A stretch of DNA of 64,000 bases, from positions 248,001 through 312,000 of the forward strand of contig NC_064654.1 of assembly GCF_001723175.1 (NCBI RefSeq), read 5' to 3'. This document shows positions 12,145 through 24,563 of the stretch, piece by piece. Position numbers and translations under genes: made by a program. The stretch is from Penicillium oxalicum. Taxonomy: Eukaryota; Ascomycota; Eurotiomycetes; Eurotiales; Aspergillaceae. Under the pieces are notes generated by a model that ran no database searches, was not told where the DNA came from, and saw only the letters and a list, made by a program, of their open reading frames with translations. Position 1 is the first letter of the stretch. Each line of letters begins with the position of its first letter.

Positions 12145-13068
12145 ATGCTCGCGATCTGGACTCTGCTGGTTGGGTTGGTGGCAGCGACCACTGTGGATGA
12201 GCTGGTCGGGACATGGTCGACGAAGTCTCGCAATGTGCTAACAGGATCAGTGAGTGTACAGCGACGCGTAAAAATGCGAGAACTCAGACTAATCTTTGAG
12301 CACAGGGCTTCTACGATCCTCTTCGTGATCGATTCATTGAGCCCAACTTGACTGGCATCTCCTACTCATTTTCTTCTGACGGCTACTATGAACAAGCCCT
12401 CTACCGCGCTCTAGCCAATCGTGAGTCGCGCCTATCTCTATACTTCGCGCCCCCTTCCACCTTGTCGATGACCAGATCCCGCAACTATACCTAATGTCGG
12501 ATGCGCTGATACTTGATTTGTTCATCCAACCCAGCCGCTGATCCATCATGTCCCACCGGAATGATGCAATGGCAGCATGGCTCTTATATCTTGCTCTCCA
12601 ACGGTTCTTTGGTCTTGACTCCTATCGCGGTTGATGGGCGACAGTTACTCTCGGAACCGTGCAAGAAAGACAGCAGTACCTATATCCGTTACAACAACAC
12701 CGAGCTTGTTAAAGTGAGTACCAACCGCAATGGTATCTTATGCGAATACAGCCCGTGCTGACTTGATGCTGCGTTTGCGTACTCAGGCGTTCTCTGTGCG
12801 AATTGACCCATACCACGGCATTCGAAGATTGGACCTGACACAGGGTGATGGCAAAATTATGCAGCCAATGTATCTTGCGTATCAAACACCAAAGATGCTT
12901 CCAACCTCAACCTTAAATCCTACGCCAACCAGCTCCCGGAAGAAGCGCGATTTGTCTGCATCAAACCTTCATTTGGTTATTAAGGAAGAGCTTGTCAATT
13001 CGGATCGGTGGTGGTGGACGGGACTCTTGATGACCTCTCTCGGTGGAGTAGCTTTTTTGTGTTCCTAG
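12145..13068 (+). CDS. rot1: Rot1, ER chaperone for glycoprotein and cell-wall biogenesis
   Basis: Fungal-specific ER membrane protein; in yeast it is essential, assists folding of secretory proteins and supports beta-1,6-glucan synthesis. Four exons: 12145-12249, 12306-12420, 12535-12713 and 12787-13068, giving 226 residues. Seen: a signal peptide ([16 protein letters not shown]), then the family opening [11 protein letters not shown] and [13 protein letters not shown], and the core [23 protein letters not shown] and NGSL are potential N-glycosylation sites. The C-terminal hydrophobic helix [19 protein letters not shown] fits an ER membrane anchor with a lumenal domain. The length is slightly below yeast Rot1 (256). 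It is divergent from the folate gene and convergent with aim41, 266 bp between stops. Confidence 0.93.
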
Positions 13069-13334
13069 CAACATGTCATTACTCGGTGTTCAGCTTTCGC
13101 AATTTAGGAGCGTCACTTGTCAAGCGAAAGACTCGGGTGGATTGGTCATGCTGGTGCAGCTCATATCATTGCCATATTTCGTTTTTTGATCTTCGAGCGC
13201 GATTATCCTTCTCAGAACAAGAATCCACAGTTGAGATACATTTAAATTACATCATATATCATACACATTGAAGCACATGGCTCTCCTTGCCTTTTGCTTC
13301 TTCTGAGGAGGATAGCGCCAGGCTCAGCTGCCCT

Positions 13335-13966
13335 TCAAGAAGAGAGGGCTTGTTTGACAAGCCCAGCGACTTCTTTCCTGTCGGCGGGCTTACCATCGAG
13401 AGCACCGCCCGTGGCAAACAACGACTTAAGAACCTGACCGATTTCCAATTTCTTTCCGGCTTCCTTGATAGCATCAATTTCTCTCGCGATGACAGCCTCC
13501 ACCTCCTCCGTGCTGAGGGTCTTGACATGGCCAGCATATTCTTGTAGGATAGCAATCTGGGCGTCTTCTTTTTCCTTCAAGTCGGCTCGGTCGGCTTTGG
13601 CGAATTCCTCAGCGGCTTCTTTAGCAGCCGACGCTCGTTTGCGAATAAGCGAGAGAAGCTGAATGTCGGTCTGAATAGGTGAAGCAGTTTTGGCGGCGTT
13701 ATTTGTTTCTGAGATCAAGGCGCGAAGGACATTGAGTCTATGACAGTTAGTTCAGATTTACTAGCAAGCCCTTCCAGCGGGGCCCCGAGGCGGATACTTC
13801 TTATAAAATCAATTCCAACTTACCGATGAGTATCCTTTGCTCTCATCGCGGTCTTCAGATCATTGCGCAACGTCGTCATCAACGGAGGCAGTGTCGGGCC
13901 AGCCGTTGAGTTCCAGCGAACGGAGCGAAGAGGCACGCGAAGGGAAAGACGCATCGACTGAAGCAT
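13335..13966 (-). CDS. aim41: Aim41, mitochondrial GatB/YqeY-domain protein
   Basis: Two exons on the minus strand: 13966-13824 and 13737-13335, with an 86-nt intron that splits an Arg codon. The product has 181 residues. Seen: an N-terminal leader rich in Arg and Ser without acids (MLQSMRLSLRVPLRSVRWNS), a mitochondrial presequence type, followed by the YqeY domain: TLRNDLKTAMRAKDTHRLNV, ISETNNAAKT, LLSLIRKRASAAKEAAEEF and a Lys/Glu-rich helical C-terminus ending VAGLVKQALSS. Family knowledge: YqeY resembles the tail domain of the amidotransferase subunit GatB. The yeast protein is mitochondrial and affects mitochondrial inheritance, with no settled biochemical role. A downstream in-frame Met (residue 5) could also serve as start. 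Confidence 0.9.
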
Positions 13967-14361
13967 TGTGACAGTAGCTGTTTATATAATCCTTATTTAA
14001 TTCAGAGCGAGTTTGCTTGAATTCAAATGGCAGGCCGTAATGTTGCAACGAGGACAGACACTACAACAATAATTCAGATGGAAGCTCTTCCCTGCAAAAG
14101 GCGGAAGATCATCCCAAGGTGGCCCGTGCGCGTTCCAGTTGTTGACTCTCGCTTTTCGCAAAAGAACTTGGAGGCCATCCTTCACAACTAATCAATCGGT
14201 GTCGTCCATCTTTCCTTTCTCTCCCTACCTTTGTGACGAGCGCCTGAGGTTTCTCCCCATAGCTTGCATCTGAAAGCTCCTATCCCTTCCTGGTCGGTCG
14301 GGGAGTCGCGCACTTTTCTCTCTCACCTGCTCCCCAGCTGTGCGTGCACCCATCCGTCGTG
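13967..14361. promoter_or_regulatory. Divergent promoter between aim41 and nup170
   Basis: 395 bp between the two start codons. The nup170-proximal 150 bp is rich in C/T (TCTTTCCTTTCTCTCC around 14207), typical of fungal core promoters. Nothing else was recognised. Confidence 0.55.
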
Positions 14362-17300
14362 ATGTCGTATCCGACCCTGCCCGCCAGTTTCGCGCCCCCG
14401 ACGCCTCAGCGTCCTCTTCCTGGAGCATGGATGCAAACCCCTGCTGTCGCTCGTCATGGGTCATTCCAGTCGCCCCCTCAACAGCAACCCCAGCAGTCCC
14501 ATCAACAACCACAAAAGCCTCAGCAACAGCAGCAGCCGCCGCAGCCGCAGCCCCCAGCCATTGCGTCCCAATCTTCGTTCATGTCTCGAATCCCTCAAGT
14601 CGCGTCGCAACCTCAATCTCAGCCATTAAGCACGGAGGAACGTGGTGCGCGCACTATCAATGAGACTCTTCTGAAAGAGTCACGGTATCCTGACCTCGAC
14701 AGCTATCTGTCTCGTGAGTCTTTCCACTCATCTCTCCCTTGACGCCACCGAGTACACGCAGGCTAACATATGCTCATACAGAGGGCTTCTCTTCCGAATA
14801 CGACATCCCGGTATCGCAATCATGGGCGCCCTTTCAAAAAGTGAAGATGTACAACATTCCCGATCAAATTTTCGACCAGTACAATCGCGCACAAGTATCC
14901 ACGAGCATGGGTCTGTTCGCGGAGCTGAATCACGCGTGGGTTTCGATCGATAATGCACTCTACCTGTGGGACTTTACCCACCCAAGTCCTCAATTGGTCG
15001 GATTCGAGGATCAGCCAAACAGTATCAACGCTGTCAAGCTATTACGTCCTCGTGCTGGGGTATTCTTACCCGCGATTTCTCATCTGTTAGTTGTGGCTAC
15101 GACCGCAGAAGTTATCTTGCTTGGCATGGGCGTGGAACCAACAGCGAATGGATCAAAGCAAGTCACTCTCTATCAGACAGGCATGTCGGCGTCCATTCGA
15201 GGGTTGGATATCAATGTTTTCGCCTCGTCGGATGCCACAGGTCGCATTTTCTTCGGAGGACTGTCTGACAACGATGTCTACGAGCTTACATATCAGCAAG
15301 AGGAGGGCTGGTTCCAAAATCGATGCCGAAAGATCAATCATACCAGCTCGAGGCTTTCTGCTTTCGCGCCATCATTAAGCTTCTCAAACCTGGCTGCTCT
15401 GGCTCAGAAGACCACCGAGTATGTCGAACAGATGGTGATCGACGACAGCCGGCGACTTCTCTACACTCTGTCATCAACTTCTACAATTCGAGTGTTTCAC
15501 ATGAAAGAAGACGGGGCGATTACCCTTGCGATCACCAAGGCGGCGCTGGACATCTATTCAAATATCGGACATATTATCGCATCAAATGAGACGCTGAATC
15601 CCAAGGTCAAGATTGTTTCGATCAGTCCTGTCCCAGCAGCAGAAGCATCTCGATACCATCTCGTGGCGACGACAGCCACTGGTTATCGAATTTATCTGAG
15701 CGCAACCAACGCGTACAGCTGGTCGCCTTCATCTAACGGTAGCAGCGCACCCACAAGTATGCAAGCGCAACATGTGAAGACGCCACCAGTGGACAATAAT
15801 GCAGCTTTTGCCGCCGTGTCGGCGCCTACTGAGTATGGAATGTCCCGCCTCAATGCAGCTGTGACGAAGTTCCCGATCCAGTCCTTATCGCCAACCCGAA
15901 TGGCCACCCGGTTTCCACCGGGATTCTTCTTTTGCTTTACCTGCAAAGATGCCACTCAAAAGATGGATACCTTGTTCATCTCTTCCCCCGACCCCGGTCG
16001 CCTCAATCATCAGCCAGAGAGCGTAAATATTGCCAAGACAGCCGAGTCGGCCGTCTGGCTCAGCCTCGGTGGAAGAGCAGAGGATATTGGCTTGTGCTCC
16101 AGTGGACCGGCCGGGATTTCGGGAGGTGGATTTGGCAATGAACTCGCTGTCCAATTTGACCAGGGAGCCGCTGAGATTGCAATCTTGACCAACAGTGGGA
16201 TTCACGTGATCCGTCGCAGACGCCTAGTGGACGTTTTCGCGGCGTTGGCGCGTAGCCGCGGCAGTGCGGACGGCGAAGTAGGTCTTGAACAGGAGGTCGT
16301 CAACTTCATCAAGGCGTACGGTCGCAACAACGAAACTGTGGCTACTGCCCTCGCGGTTGCGTGTGGCCAAGGCGTGGAGGTGTCTCCTGACCAGAGACTT
16401 ACACCGATAAATGACCCGGAAGTACTGGAATTTGCTCGCCGGGTCTTCATTGAACAAGGCGGTCGGCCAGTGCCTGATGAGAACACTGTCCAGGACAATG
16501 TGACTCCTGCCATTGACACCATTCATCTTTCTCCCCGTCATGACGGCATTGCATTATACATCTCCCGCCTGCTACGATCCATCTGGAAAATGAACATTAC
16601 CCGGGTGGTTAAGGGGCCTAATGGTGCAACTTCTGTGTCTGCCTCGGTAGGTGCCGCTAAGCTGCGTTCTATTCAGCATGATCTGTCCTCGCTTCAGGAG
16701 TTCTTCAAGGTCAACAAGAGCTTCATCGAGGGCTTGACTGGGCCTGAAGAGCTGGCCCGTGTGTCCAATAAGCAGCAAGAGACCGCATTGCAAGCGGAGC
16801 ACCGTGCTTTGCATTCCCTCGTGCAACTTGTGTCGCACACAATCGAGGGCATCTCATTCGTGCTGGTATTATTCGATGAACGCGTGGATGAGATCGTGGC
16901 TTCTCTTCCCGACGAGTCCAAGGAACGATTCCTGAAGTTGACATTTGAGGAGCTGTTCAGTACTGGCAAAGGTCGCGAGATTGCCAAAGAACTTGTCAAG
17001 GGAATTGTGAACCGCAACATCGCCAAGGGATCCAACGTGGAGACCGTGGCTGATGCCCTTCGCCGCCGGTGTGGTAGTTTCTGTAGTGCAGAGGATGTTG
17101 TCATCTTCAAGGCCCAGGAGCAGCTCAAGCGGGCGACAGAGGCTGGCGCCAACTCTGAACTAGGTCGAAACCTGCTGAATGAGAGTTTGCTCTTGTTCCA
17201 GCAGGTTGCCGAGAATCTTCCCATGGATTACTTGGTATCTGCTGTCGACAACTACATCATCAATCAATTTTTCGCCGGTATGTGCTCAAAGGATACAGGG

Positions 17301-18837
17301 AGATCCGAACCTCCTTTGAGTGCGTTAATACTAATCCACGGACGACGACAGGTGCGATTTCCCTCGCTCTCCATGTGGCACAGCGCTCAGACAAGGCAAG
17401 CATGGCTCTCTCCTGGATTATGGATGGACGCCCTGATCAGGTAAAAAATACTTTGTTCTTGCCTCTGCGGCTACCCCTTCAAAAGAGCGAATCACTAATG
17501 TGTGAGCAGGACCCTCGCAAGCAATACTTTTCGTTCCGCCAACAATGCTATGATTTGGTTTTCAAGGTCATTCTGGCTGTTGATACCCAAGCTGCCTCTG
17601 ATCCCCATGTCATTGATGGCCAACTCACCGTGATCGCTAAGCGACAGAATGAGGCATACGGCGTCATCTCTGATTCGTCTGACGAAGTCTTCCTGACTAG
17701 CCTGTACGACTGGTACTTGGAACAGGGCTGGAGCGAACGGCTTCTTCAGACCCAGTCGTCCTTTGTTGTGAGCTACCTCCAGCGCAAGTCAAATGATGAT
17801 ATCGCCCATGCCGATCTGCTTTGGCAATACTACGCCCAGTCCCAGCGATTCTTCGAGGCGGCGGAGGTGCAATTTCAACTTGCACAAAGCGCGTTTTCTC
17901 TGCCTCTCAGTCGGCGCATGAATACTTGGGCCGAGCTCGCGCGAATTGCTCGACGTTGACCCGTGATGTTGGGCGTCAGGAGCGTCAGCGCTTGCTGCAG
18001 GAGATCTCCAACCTGATCGATGTTGCAAACATTCAAGACGATCTCCTTCAACGCTTGAAAGATGATGAGCGTATTGCTGCGGAGCGCAAACCGGAAGTAC
18101 TGGCGGAAGTGGATGGTCCGGTCTCGGATATCAGTACAGTATGTATCACCTTTCGATTGGGATCTGTCTTTTCTTTGTGTTCCATCTCAAGATAACACTA
18201 ACCATTGCTTCTCATCTATTTGCAGCTCTTCAATCACTATGCAGACCCCGCAGGTTACCATGATATCTGCCTTCAGATCTTCTTCATTGGTGACTATCGC
18301 AACGCGGCGGACATCAAGACCATGTGGCAGAAACTGATTCAAGAGGTGCACGAACGTACCGTGGAACGCGGTACACCCCAACCTTTCGAGGCGGTTGTTG
18401 AGAAAGTCCGAAGCCTGGGCAGCCGCCTTCGAATGTCCGAGACCGTCTTCCCCATCCGCGAACTTCTGCCCATGCTCGAGCGGTACTCGCTTGAATTCCA
18501 GCGTAGCGTGAGTGCAAGCTACTGGGTGGTCGACCTGTTCCTGGATCTAGGAGTCGCCCACGACTCGCTCTTCACCGTTCTCGAGGCCATGTTCTACACG
18601 GACGAAGCCCCGTTCCATGGGTCCAACCGCCGGTATATTGCCAAGGATTTGCTTTACCTGGTGGAAGGGTGGTTCCGGGAAAGTGCGCGCTTGGGCGGCT
18701 TAGTGTTTGGAGGCGAATCGCAAGCTGAGCGTGTCTCTGAGATTCTGGTGATGATCATGCAGGCCGGAACTGCAACACCGGAGATCAGTGAGAGGTGTCA
18801 AGAGTTGCGGCAACGGATCCAGGATCTGCTACGCTAA
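14362..18837 (+). CDS. nup170: Nucleoporin Nup170/Nup155, carrying an apparent one-base frameshift
   Basis: Scaffold nucleoporin of the inner ring of the nuclear pore. Exons: 14362-14713, 14782-17277, 17352-17440, 17510-18138 and 18226-18837. Start is MSYPTLPASF; the first 80 residues are Pro/Gln-rich and low-complexity. The Nup155 N-terminal beta-propeller follows (EYDIPVSQSWAPFQKVKMYN, WVSIDNALYLWDF), then an alpha-helical C-terminal half, including LSRR...EYLGRARAN and VANIQDDLLQRLKDDERI. Odd: in exon 4 the frame ends LPLSRR-MNTWAELARIARR and stops at 17959, while the conserved continuation EYLGRARANCSTLTRD is one frame over from 17920. One base appears missing at 17918-17920, between CGGCGC and GAATAC. 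With it the protein would have 1392 residues, the usual length. Everything else is intact, so a sequencing or assembly error is as likely as a true mutation; nup170 is generally conserved in fungi. Confidence 0.9.
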
Positions 18838-20116
18838 AGCAGTGGCTGATCACAGCCCTTGGCCACGAATTGTACTGACTATTAGGATACGATCGGCTCT
18901 CGCTAGTGGGGCAGGAAAAGGTCATCGATGTGAGGCTGTCACGTGCTCACCCTCGAGTGATGAATTGAACTCTTTGTTTTCTATTTCTGGCCGTTTCTGC
19001 ATTTTCACTCGAGCCTAGTGGGCGTGTGTGAGCGAGCGAGTGAATGAGTGTAACTTTAGATACGACCCCGCGGGCGTCTTTATGAATTCCGGGGGACAAC
19101 TTTTTTTTCAATTCGGTAATGAAGGGAGCGCCTCCAACTTTGGGGGGCACATGCATTCGGTTGCAATGCAAGATCCATTTATCCATACATGGGTATACAC
19201 TGCCATTGCCAGGCTTCTCTCTAGGTAGATGATTTTGTCGGGTGTAGCCTGATTCTTCCAACTACCGTCAGTAGGACGGGTGGCGTCTTCTAGGTATGGA
19301 GTGATGTGAAAGGGCTGATCCTAACTTTCTATTGAACCTAGAGAAGGTGCAATGGTACGAGCATGTGTTGAAACATGTAGTAGAATCCTGGACAGCGGGC
19401 TCCATGGGGCCTGGGGTCTGTAGATGGAGCCCGTGAGACAGAGAATGCGCCCCATTGAAAGTACAGAAGTAGAACCCTTGCTTTTAGGTCGTAATTAACC
19501 TAACCTTGGTGGTGGATTATGGTGGATCCTTAGTGGAACTTCCACCCCAGCTAGCGAATATATATCAAACTCCATCAGATATAGCTAAAGGGTTGGTACA
19601 TAGGTAGTATCAGTGGCCAGCCTGGTATATGGAGAGGTACAATTCAATAGATTCAAAAGAAACCCAAGCATAGGTAGACCTTATCTCATCGATTAATCTA
19701 TTCAGGCTATCGTGCTCTTTATTTTATTTTTCTTTTCTCGATAATAAAAAGAAAGCATCATATAACAAGGGAAAATGACAAAAGAAAATCCATACGGCGT
19801 GAAGATATAACATGATAATCATAAACATCAACCTATAACTCAGAGTGAAAGTGAAAATGATAAATATAGATAGAAAAGAAAAGTCTATCAAACCAGTACA
19901 CCCAGCCCAATCACGTTTTGGAAAAGAAATTTCAAAAAAGAAAAAAAAAATAAAGAAAATACCAGAGCCCTTTCCCTCCCTCTTCCCTTCCATTTCTATC
20001 ATATTACGTTCCCAAATCAATTGCACTCCACAGGAAGAGAACACTTGGGGGGAAATAGACGACTTCAAAGCAAATAGACGGATTTTGTCAAGTCAGGCCA
20101 CAGTCTCCCTTTTTAT
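18838..20116. other. Intergenic region, 3' flanks of nup170 and the dioxygenase gene
   Basis: The two flanking genes converge here. The right half (19700-20000) is very A/T-rich with poly-A and poly-T tracts, consistent with 3' UTR and terminator sequence. No gene or RNA was recognised. Confidence 0.5.
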
Positions 20117-21408
20117 TCAGAACTCGTTGTGGACGGGGATGGGCTTTTCGCCCAATGCACACAGTCGGAAGATGTGTCGGGGTTGTGCGCCGTATTCGTC
20201 GTCGAGGTAGTCGACGATGGCGGAGTCTGAATAATATAAAGAGAAAATTGTCAGAACAAATATAATCAAGCAGGGAGAAACAAGAGAGGAAAGGAAGGGG
20301 ATAACGAGATGGAAAAAGGCCAGGAAATACGAAAGAGGAAGCACTCACGAGTCGTGGACCGATTATCAAACATGACAATTGTCCGTGGTTGCCAGCGCAC
20401 TCGGGCCTGGAAATCATGACCCGAAACTACATGATTCATCAAAAAGTCCAGCAACCACTTGACCTCGGGATCCTTCATGCCCTGAATCTTGGTGATAAAT
20501 TCGGCATTCACAAACAAACACTTCTCCCCCGTCACGGGGTGCACCCTCACCAACGGATGCAGCGTGTCCACGGGGTCCTTGCGCACCAATCCACCCGTCA
20601 GGCGCGTGTGCGCAATCATCTTGGCTGAGGAATGCACACATCGCAGGGTATCCAGGAAGGCGCGCAGAGTCGGCGATAGGCGCTTGTATGCCATGTCGGT
20701 GGCCGCGAAGACGGTGTCGCCGCCCACCTCGGGCCCTTGCAGCAGACCTAGCATGACGTACCCCGGTGGCTGGATCTCGTAGCTCACGTCCTGATGCCAG
20801 AGGGTCGTCGTGGTGCGCTGTTCGAGAAAGCGGGCGATTTCTTCGTGATTGCCATTGCGGTGGATGACGTGAAAGCCTGGGTGATTGCGCACGGTACCCG
20901 AGACGGGCTGGTAGTTGGGTTTTCCAAAATAGCGCATGAAGGACTCCTGGGCGGCCGGGCCGTCGTCAATGAGATCTTGATCGGGAAAGGCAAGGACCTT
21001 GCGCTGGGAGATGAGCAGGGCCAGTTCATCCTTGGCGGCATCCGAGAGGCGATTGAGTTGAACGCCTCGGACCACGGAGCCGATGTTCGGTTGGATGTGG
21101 TCGACGGTGACGTTGGGTGTGAGCAGATTGCGCATGGAGGGGTCTTTGACACGCAGAGCTGGATCGGAGTATTCAAAGGGGGGAAGAGGATCGAACCAGA
21201 CGGGATCCCAGCTAGGCAGATATTGAGGATAGGGTGTGCTGATTTGCGAGAGTTTGTCAACGTCGACGTAGGGGATGTTGATGTCGTAGCTGATGGGAAT
21301 TTCCGGCTGGTGAACATTGTGTGCAGTGTGTCCATTATGCCCGCTATGCCCATTGTGGTCATTATGACCGTTCAATTTGGACCGAATGAGGGGGGCTGAT
21401 GAAGGCAT
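20117..21408 (-). CDS. TauD-family Fe(II)/2-oxoglutarate dioxygenase (taurine/sulfonate type)
   Basis: Likely oxidises a sulfonate such as taurine, using O2 and 2-oxoglutarate and releasing sulfite for sulfur assimilation, as yeast Jlp1 and bacterial TauD do; the exact substrate is inferred. Two exons on the minus strand: 21408-20349 and 20226-20117, giving 389 residues. Seen: the iron ligands His205-x-Asp207 in LWHQDVSYE. The distal ligand His354 has its codon split by the 122-nt intron (C|AC). The 2-oxoglutarate-binding Arg is probably Arg370 (AQPRHIF). QPNIGSVVRGVQL and RKVLAFPDQDL are family blocks. Odd: residues 15-33 carry seven His at exact three-residue spacing, absent from the catalytic core. 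No signal peptide, so probably cytosolic. It is isolated, with 8.5 kb of apparently empty DNA upstream. Confidence 0.9.
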
Positions 21409-24165
21409 TGTAGAGGGTGAGAGGTTATGCAAGTGTGAGTGTGGGAGATTGTGGAAAAGATGACTCTTTGCAGCAGAAGAGAAAAGGCCGCAATGGCAGG
21501 AAGATTCAAGATGCGTAATGGAAAGGATCCGGACACCGTGGGAGCGATGCACGAATGAACTGGGTATTCAAATCCGACGGGAGATAGCAATCCGTCTGGT
21601 GCTGTGTAAAAGAGATTGGAAATCAAATCCCAGGAGTGAAAGGTGGCGATGGGGGAGAAGAGGTCTAAAGAGACACAGATATATAGACACACACGGGCTG
21701 GACCAACGTGTGATGTGTATAGAGTCGGCAATTGAGAGTATCAGTTGTGGGTTTAATTTAGTGGCCGGGAAGGAAAAAGAAATTATAATCAGATCGACTT
21801 CCGAGAAAACCTTCATCACCCCCTTTTATACAACTTCGCATAGACCGATTCGCCGGGCAAGGACAGGGCAGTTGACCGTGCAGGCTATCGGTGGTTTCAT
21901 CAACCCATGTCCGTCAGTGATATCGACCTCGACACCGTCGAACCAGTCCGCGATCCAATGGTCCACGAGCTGTCGAGACCCGAATTCCCTCCGGAACCAC
22001 ACCAAAAGCGCGTCAAGAATCACAAATCGAGGAAGAGACGAAAGAAGAAAGGGAAAAAAAATCAAAAGAAAAATCAAAGTGGGCTCACACATGCGGAGTG
22101 TGGGCATCGTCATGTCTTGTATGGGAGGGGGAAATACGGAAAAAAAAAGATCAAATAGGAAAGACTCCAGAAAAGCAGCAAAGTAAGAAGAACAGAGAAA
22201 AATATTAAAAAAAAATCGTCTACACATTAGATAATAGATAATGAGAAAATACAACAACGAAGGACAAGCGACTTGACTTCCCATGCGGGCCAAATCATGC
22301 ATCGTGGGCCCTCCGCGACCTGCATGATAGCGTCAAACACTAGTTCCCCTTCATCTTGACCGTTGCCAATCGGACTGGAGACCTGGATGATGTATACACG
22401 ATCCGGATAAGGTCTAGGAAAATGGGGAATTCCCGGAAAGTCGACACTAACCCCGGCAGTTGCAGCGAGCTCCCTAGCCTCTGCATCCCTGGAGACGCTG
22501 GGAGGACGGAGAGGTAGATCGACAGATCACCATCAGCGCTGGGAGATTGCACCACACATCGGACATCTCACAAATCATCGAAGGAACAATGGACGTTTCT
22601 TGAATGCGGGAACAGGGGACGGCGTTGTTGCAAGGTTCGGGGTACCCGACCAGAACAGGTACATTGTCGACCCAACCTCCCAGACACCCTGTCAGCGCGG
22701 CACTTACGAATCTCCCGGTCTTCGCTTCGTCAGTTGGAACCGCGCGCCAGGTCACCTTTGAAGCTCATGATTGCTGGAGACCAGGGAGGAGGGTGGACAC
22801 CTTGGGAGGTGCGTTCGGGAAGTTAGGAGCGGGGGGGAGGGGGGAAATCAACGTGGTCTGTGTGCCCAGTGTCCATCCAGTGTGCTGGTCTTCAGACAAG
22901 CGGTCAGCATTGGTGGGTGCAATGAAATCAGGAAAAAGAATCATTGGCAGCAGGCCATGATGGACAAGCCCAGCAGAAAAGGATGATCAGGGGACAATCG
23001 TGGCGATTCCGAGAGGTTCCGACCGTTTGAGATCAGTGGTGAACAAGCCTAAAGGAGGGCGTAAAGGGAGGAAGAGAAGAGCCAAGAGGCATAATCTAAT
23101 AGCCTTTAAGGGTGGAAATTGAGGCGCATGGGAATAACCACTGCTCCATCAAACGAATGAGGCGGCGCGCCCAGGATGAGTGTGAGCTGCTGTAAGAGTC
23201 CAGCGTTCGCTGTCTACTTTGCGGATGGCTCAACGCCAGTCACCAGCCGACCGGATCTACGACTGACCAGCGGACAAGGTAAGTTTACGGGAGAACCTCC
23301 CATCTTCACGACGGTACAAGTCAGGGAAGTGGTGTCGCGATAAAAGGTTCCGATGCGAATGAAGTGGGAACTGAGGAAGTCCAGAAAAAGATAGATCAAC
23401 AGGTGTCCAGTCATCAGCATGCGGCGAATGGGCGAATGGGTGGTTTGGCGAGGGATCATGTCCGGCTTGGGTCATCAACTCCGCCCAAGTGGCCATCGTG
23501 CCCATCCGGGGGGAGGTGGAGAGAGAGTGAGAGTGAGAGACAGAGGAGAGGAAGAGAAAGACAGTCCAAAGCCTGTTATCTTCTCTGTGCTTCTCCCGTC
23601 AGACTTCCGTGCTTAAAAAAGATTAGAAGCTTCTCTGGCTCAAAGATGGACTGGGACCAAAAGAGTAGGTAGGCGAGCCTCGGCCCAAAGGGAGCCCAGC
23701 GTTTACTTCCGGCTTTTGGTGGCTGAGGTATCGTTCCATGCGCACTCTCAATACGACGTCCACTGTAGCGACTCAAGACAGGGACTCGGTGGTGTCGATA
23801 AGAAGGGGCCATCCCAGTGATGGTCACCACCAATCTATCTCCTCGTCAGTCAGATCACCCGTTCAATTGAACACGCCATCTTGGTGGCGTGATACATCTT
23901 CCTTGGGCTGTGATCGCGACAGACTCGATGATTGCACGACGCCGCTCTCCTGCCTTTCTAACATAGCATGATGCATCGATAAGGCAGCTGCAGGTAGAAT
24001 AGTAATTGCATGATTTGCCGTGGATCTATGCAGCAGTGCAGATGCACCGATCATTGGAGACTCGAGAGCCGTTGACACCACTGATCGTTGTGGGAAGGAA
24101 GCCAGGGCTGGAAAGTCAGAAGCCAAAAAAGCAAGTCATTGCGTTGATTTGTCTTTCGGAGGGAA

Positions 24166-24196
<31 letters not shown>
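24166..24196 (+). repeat. Poly-G run, 31 nt
   Basis: Uninterrupted guanine run of 31 nt, preceded by GGGAA. It can form G-quadruplexes and is prone to slippage, so its exact length should not be trusted. Confidence 0.95.
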
Positions 24197-24197
<1 letters not shown>

Positions 24198-24531
24198 CGT
24201 GGGGTACTGTCAGACGGCGTGGAATCTGACTGAGCTCAATGAACATAAGAGTCTGCATTTCTTCATTTCTAATGATAGGGAGACGACCGTGGCCGATCGA
24301 AGCTGGTCGAGGCGGATGGTGGAAGACGGAAGTTGTTACCAGCCAGCAGGTGGAAGGACGAAACCCGCGCACACTCGAAGAAACAGTATCGTCACATCGT
24401 CACGTTTTGAACGACTACACTGGTAATTTCTTTCCTTTCTCTTTCTCTTTATTCTCCCCTTTTTTCGACCTCACACTCAAGTTTTGAGGCAACAATACCG
24501 ACTTTCGCGCCCGTTCCACGAAGAGGGTTTT

Positions 24532-24563
24532 AAAAAAGAAAAGAAAAGAAAAGAAAAAAAAAA
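24532..24563 (+). repeat. AAAAG microsatellite
   Basis: Degenerate tandem AAAAG units ending in a run of adenines. It is simple sequence in the gene-free region. Confidence 0.85.

Noticed and set aside
17867..17910. A 44-nt GT-AG intron that would restore the nup170 frame
   Set aside because: It would remove the conserved block ending LPLSRR, and it is shorter than the other introns here (55 nt or more). A one-base deletion explains the frame better, although a gene finder may choose the intron.
20117..21408. Xanthine dioxygenase XanA as the identity of the dioxygenase
   Set aside because: The sequence around the iron site and N-terminal core resembles taurine/sulfonate dioxygenases, not what I expect for XanA.
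22474..22960. Overlapping open frames of about 90-118 codons on both strands
   Set aside because: No domain, conflicting frames on both strands, no splice chain.
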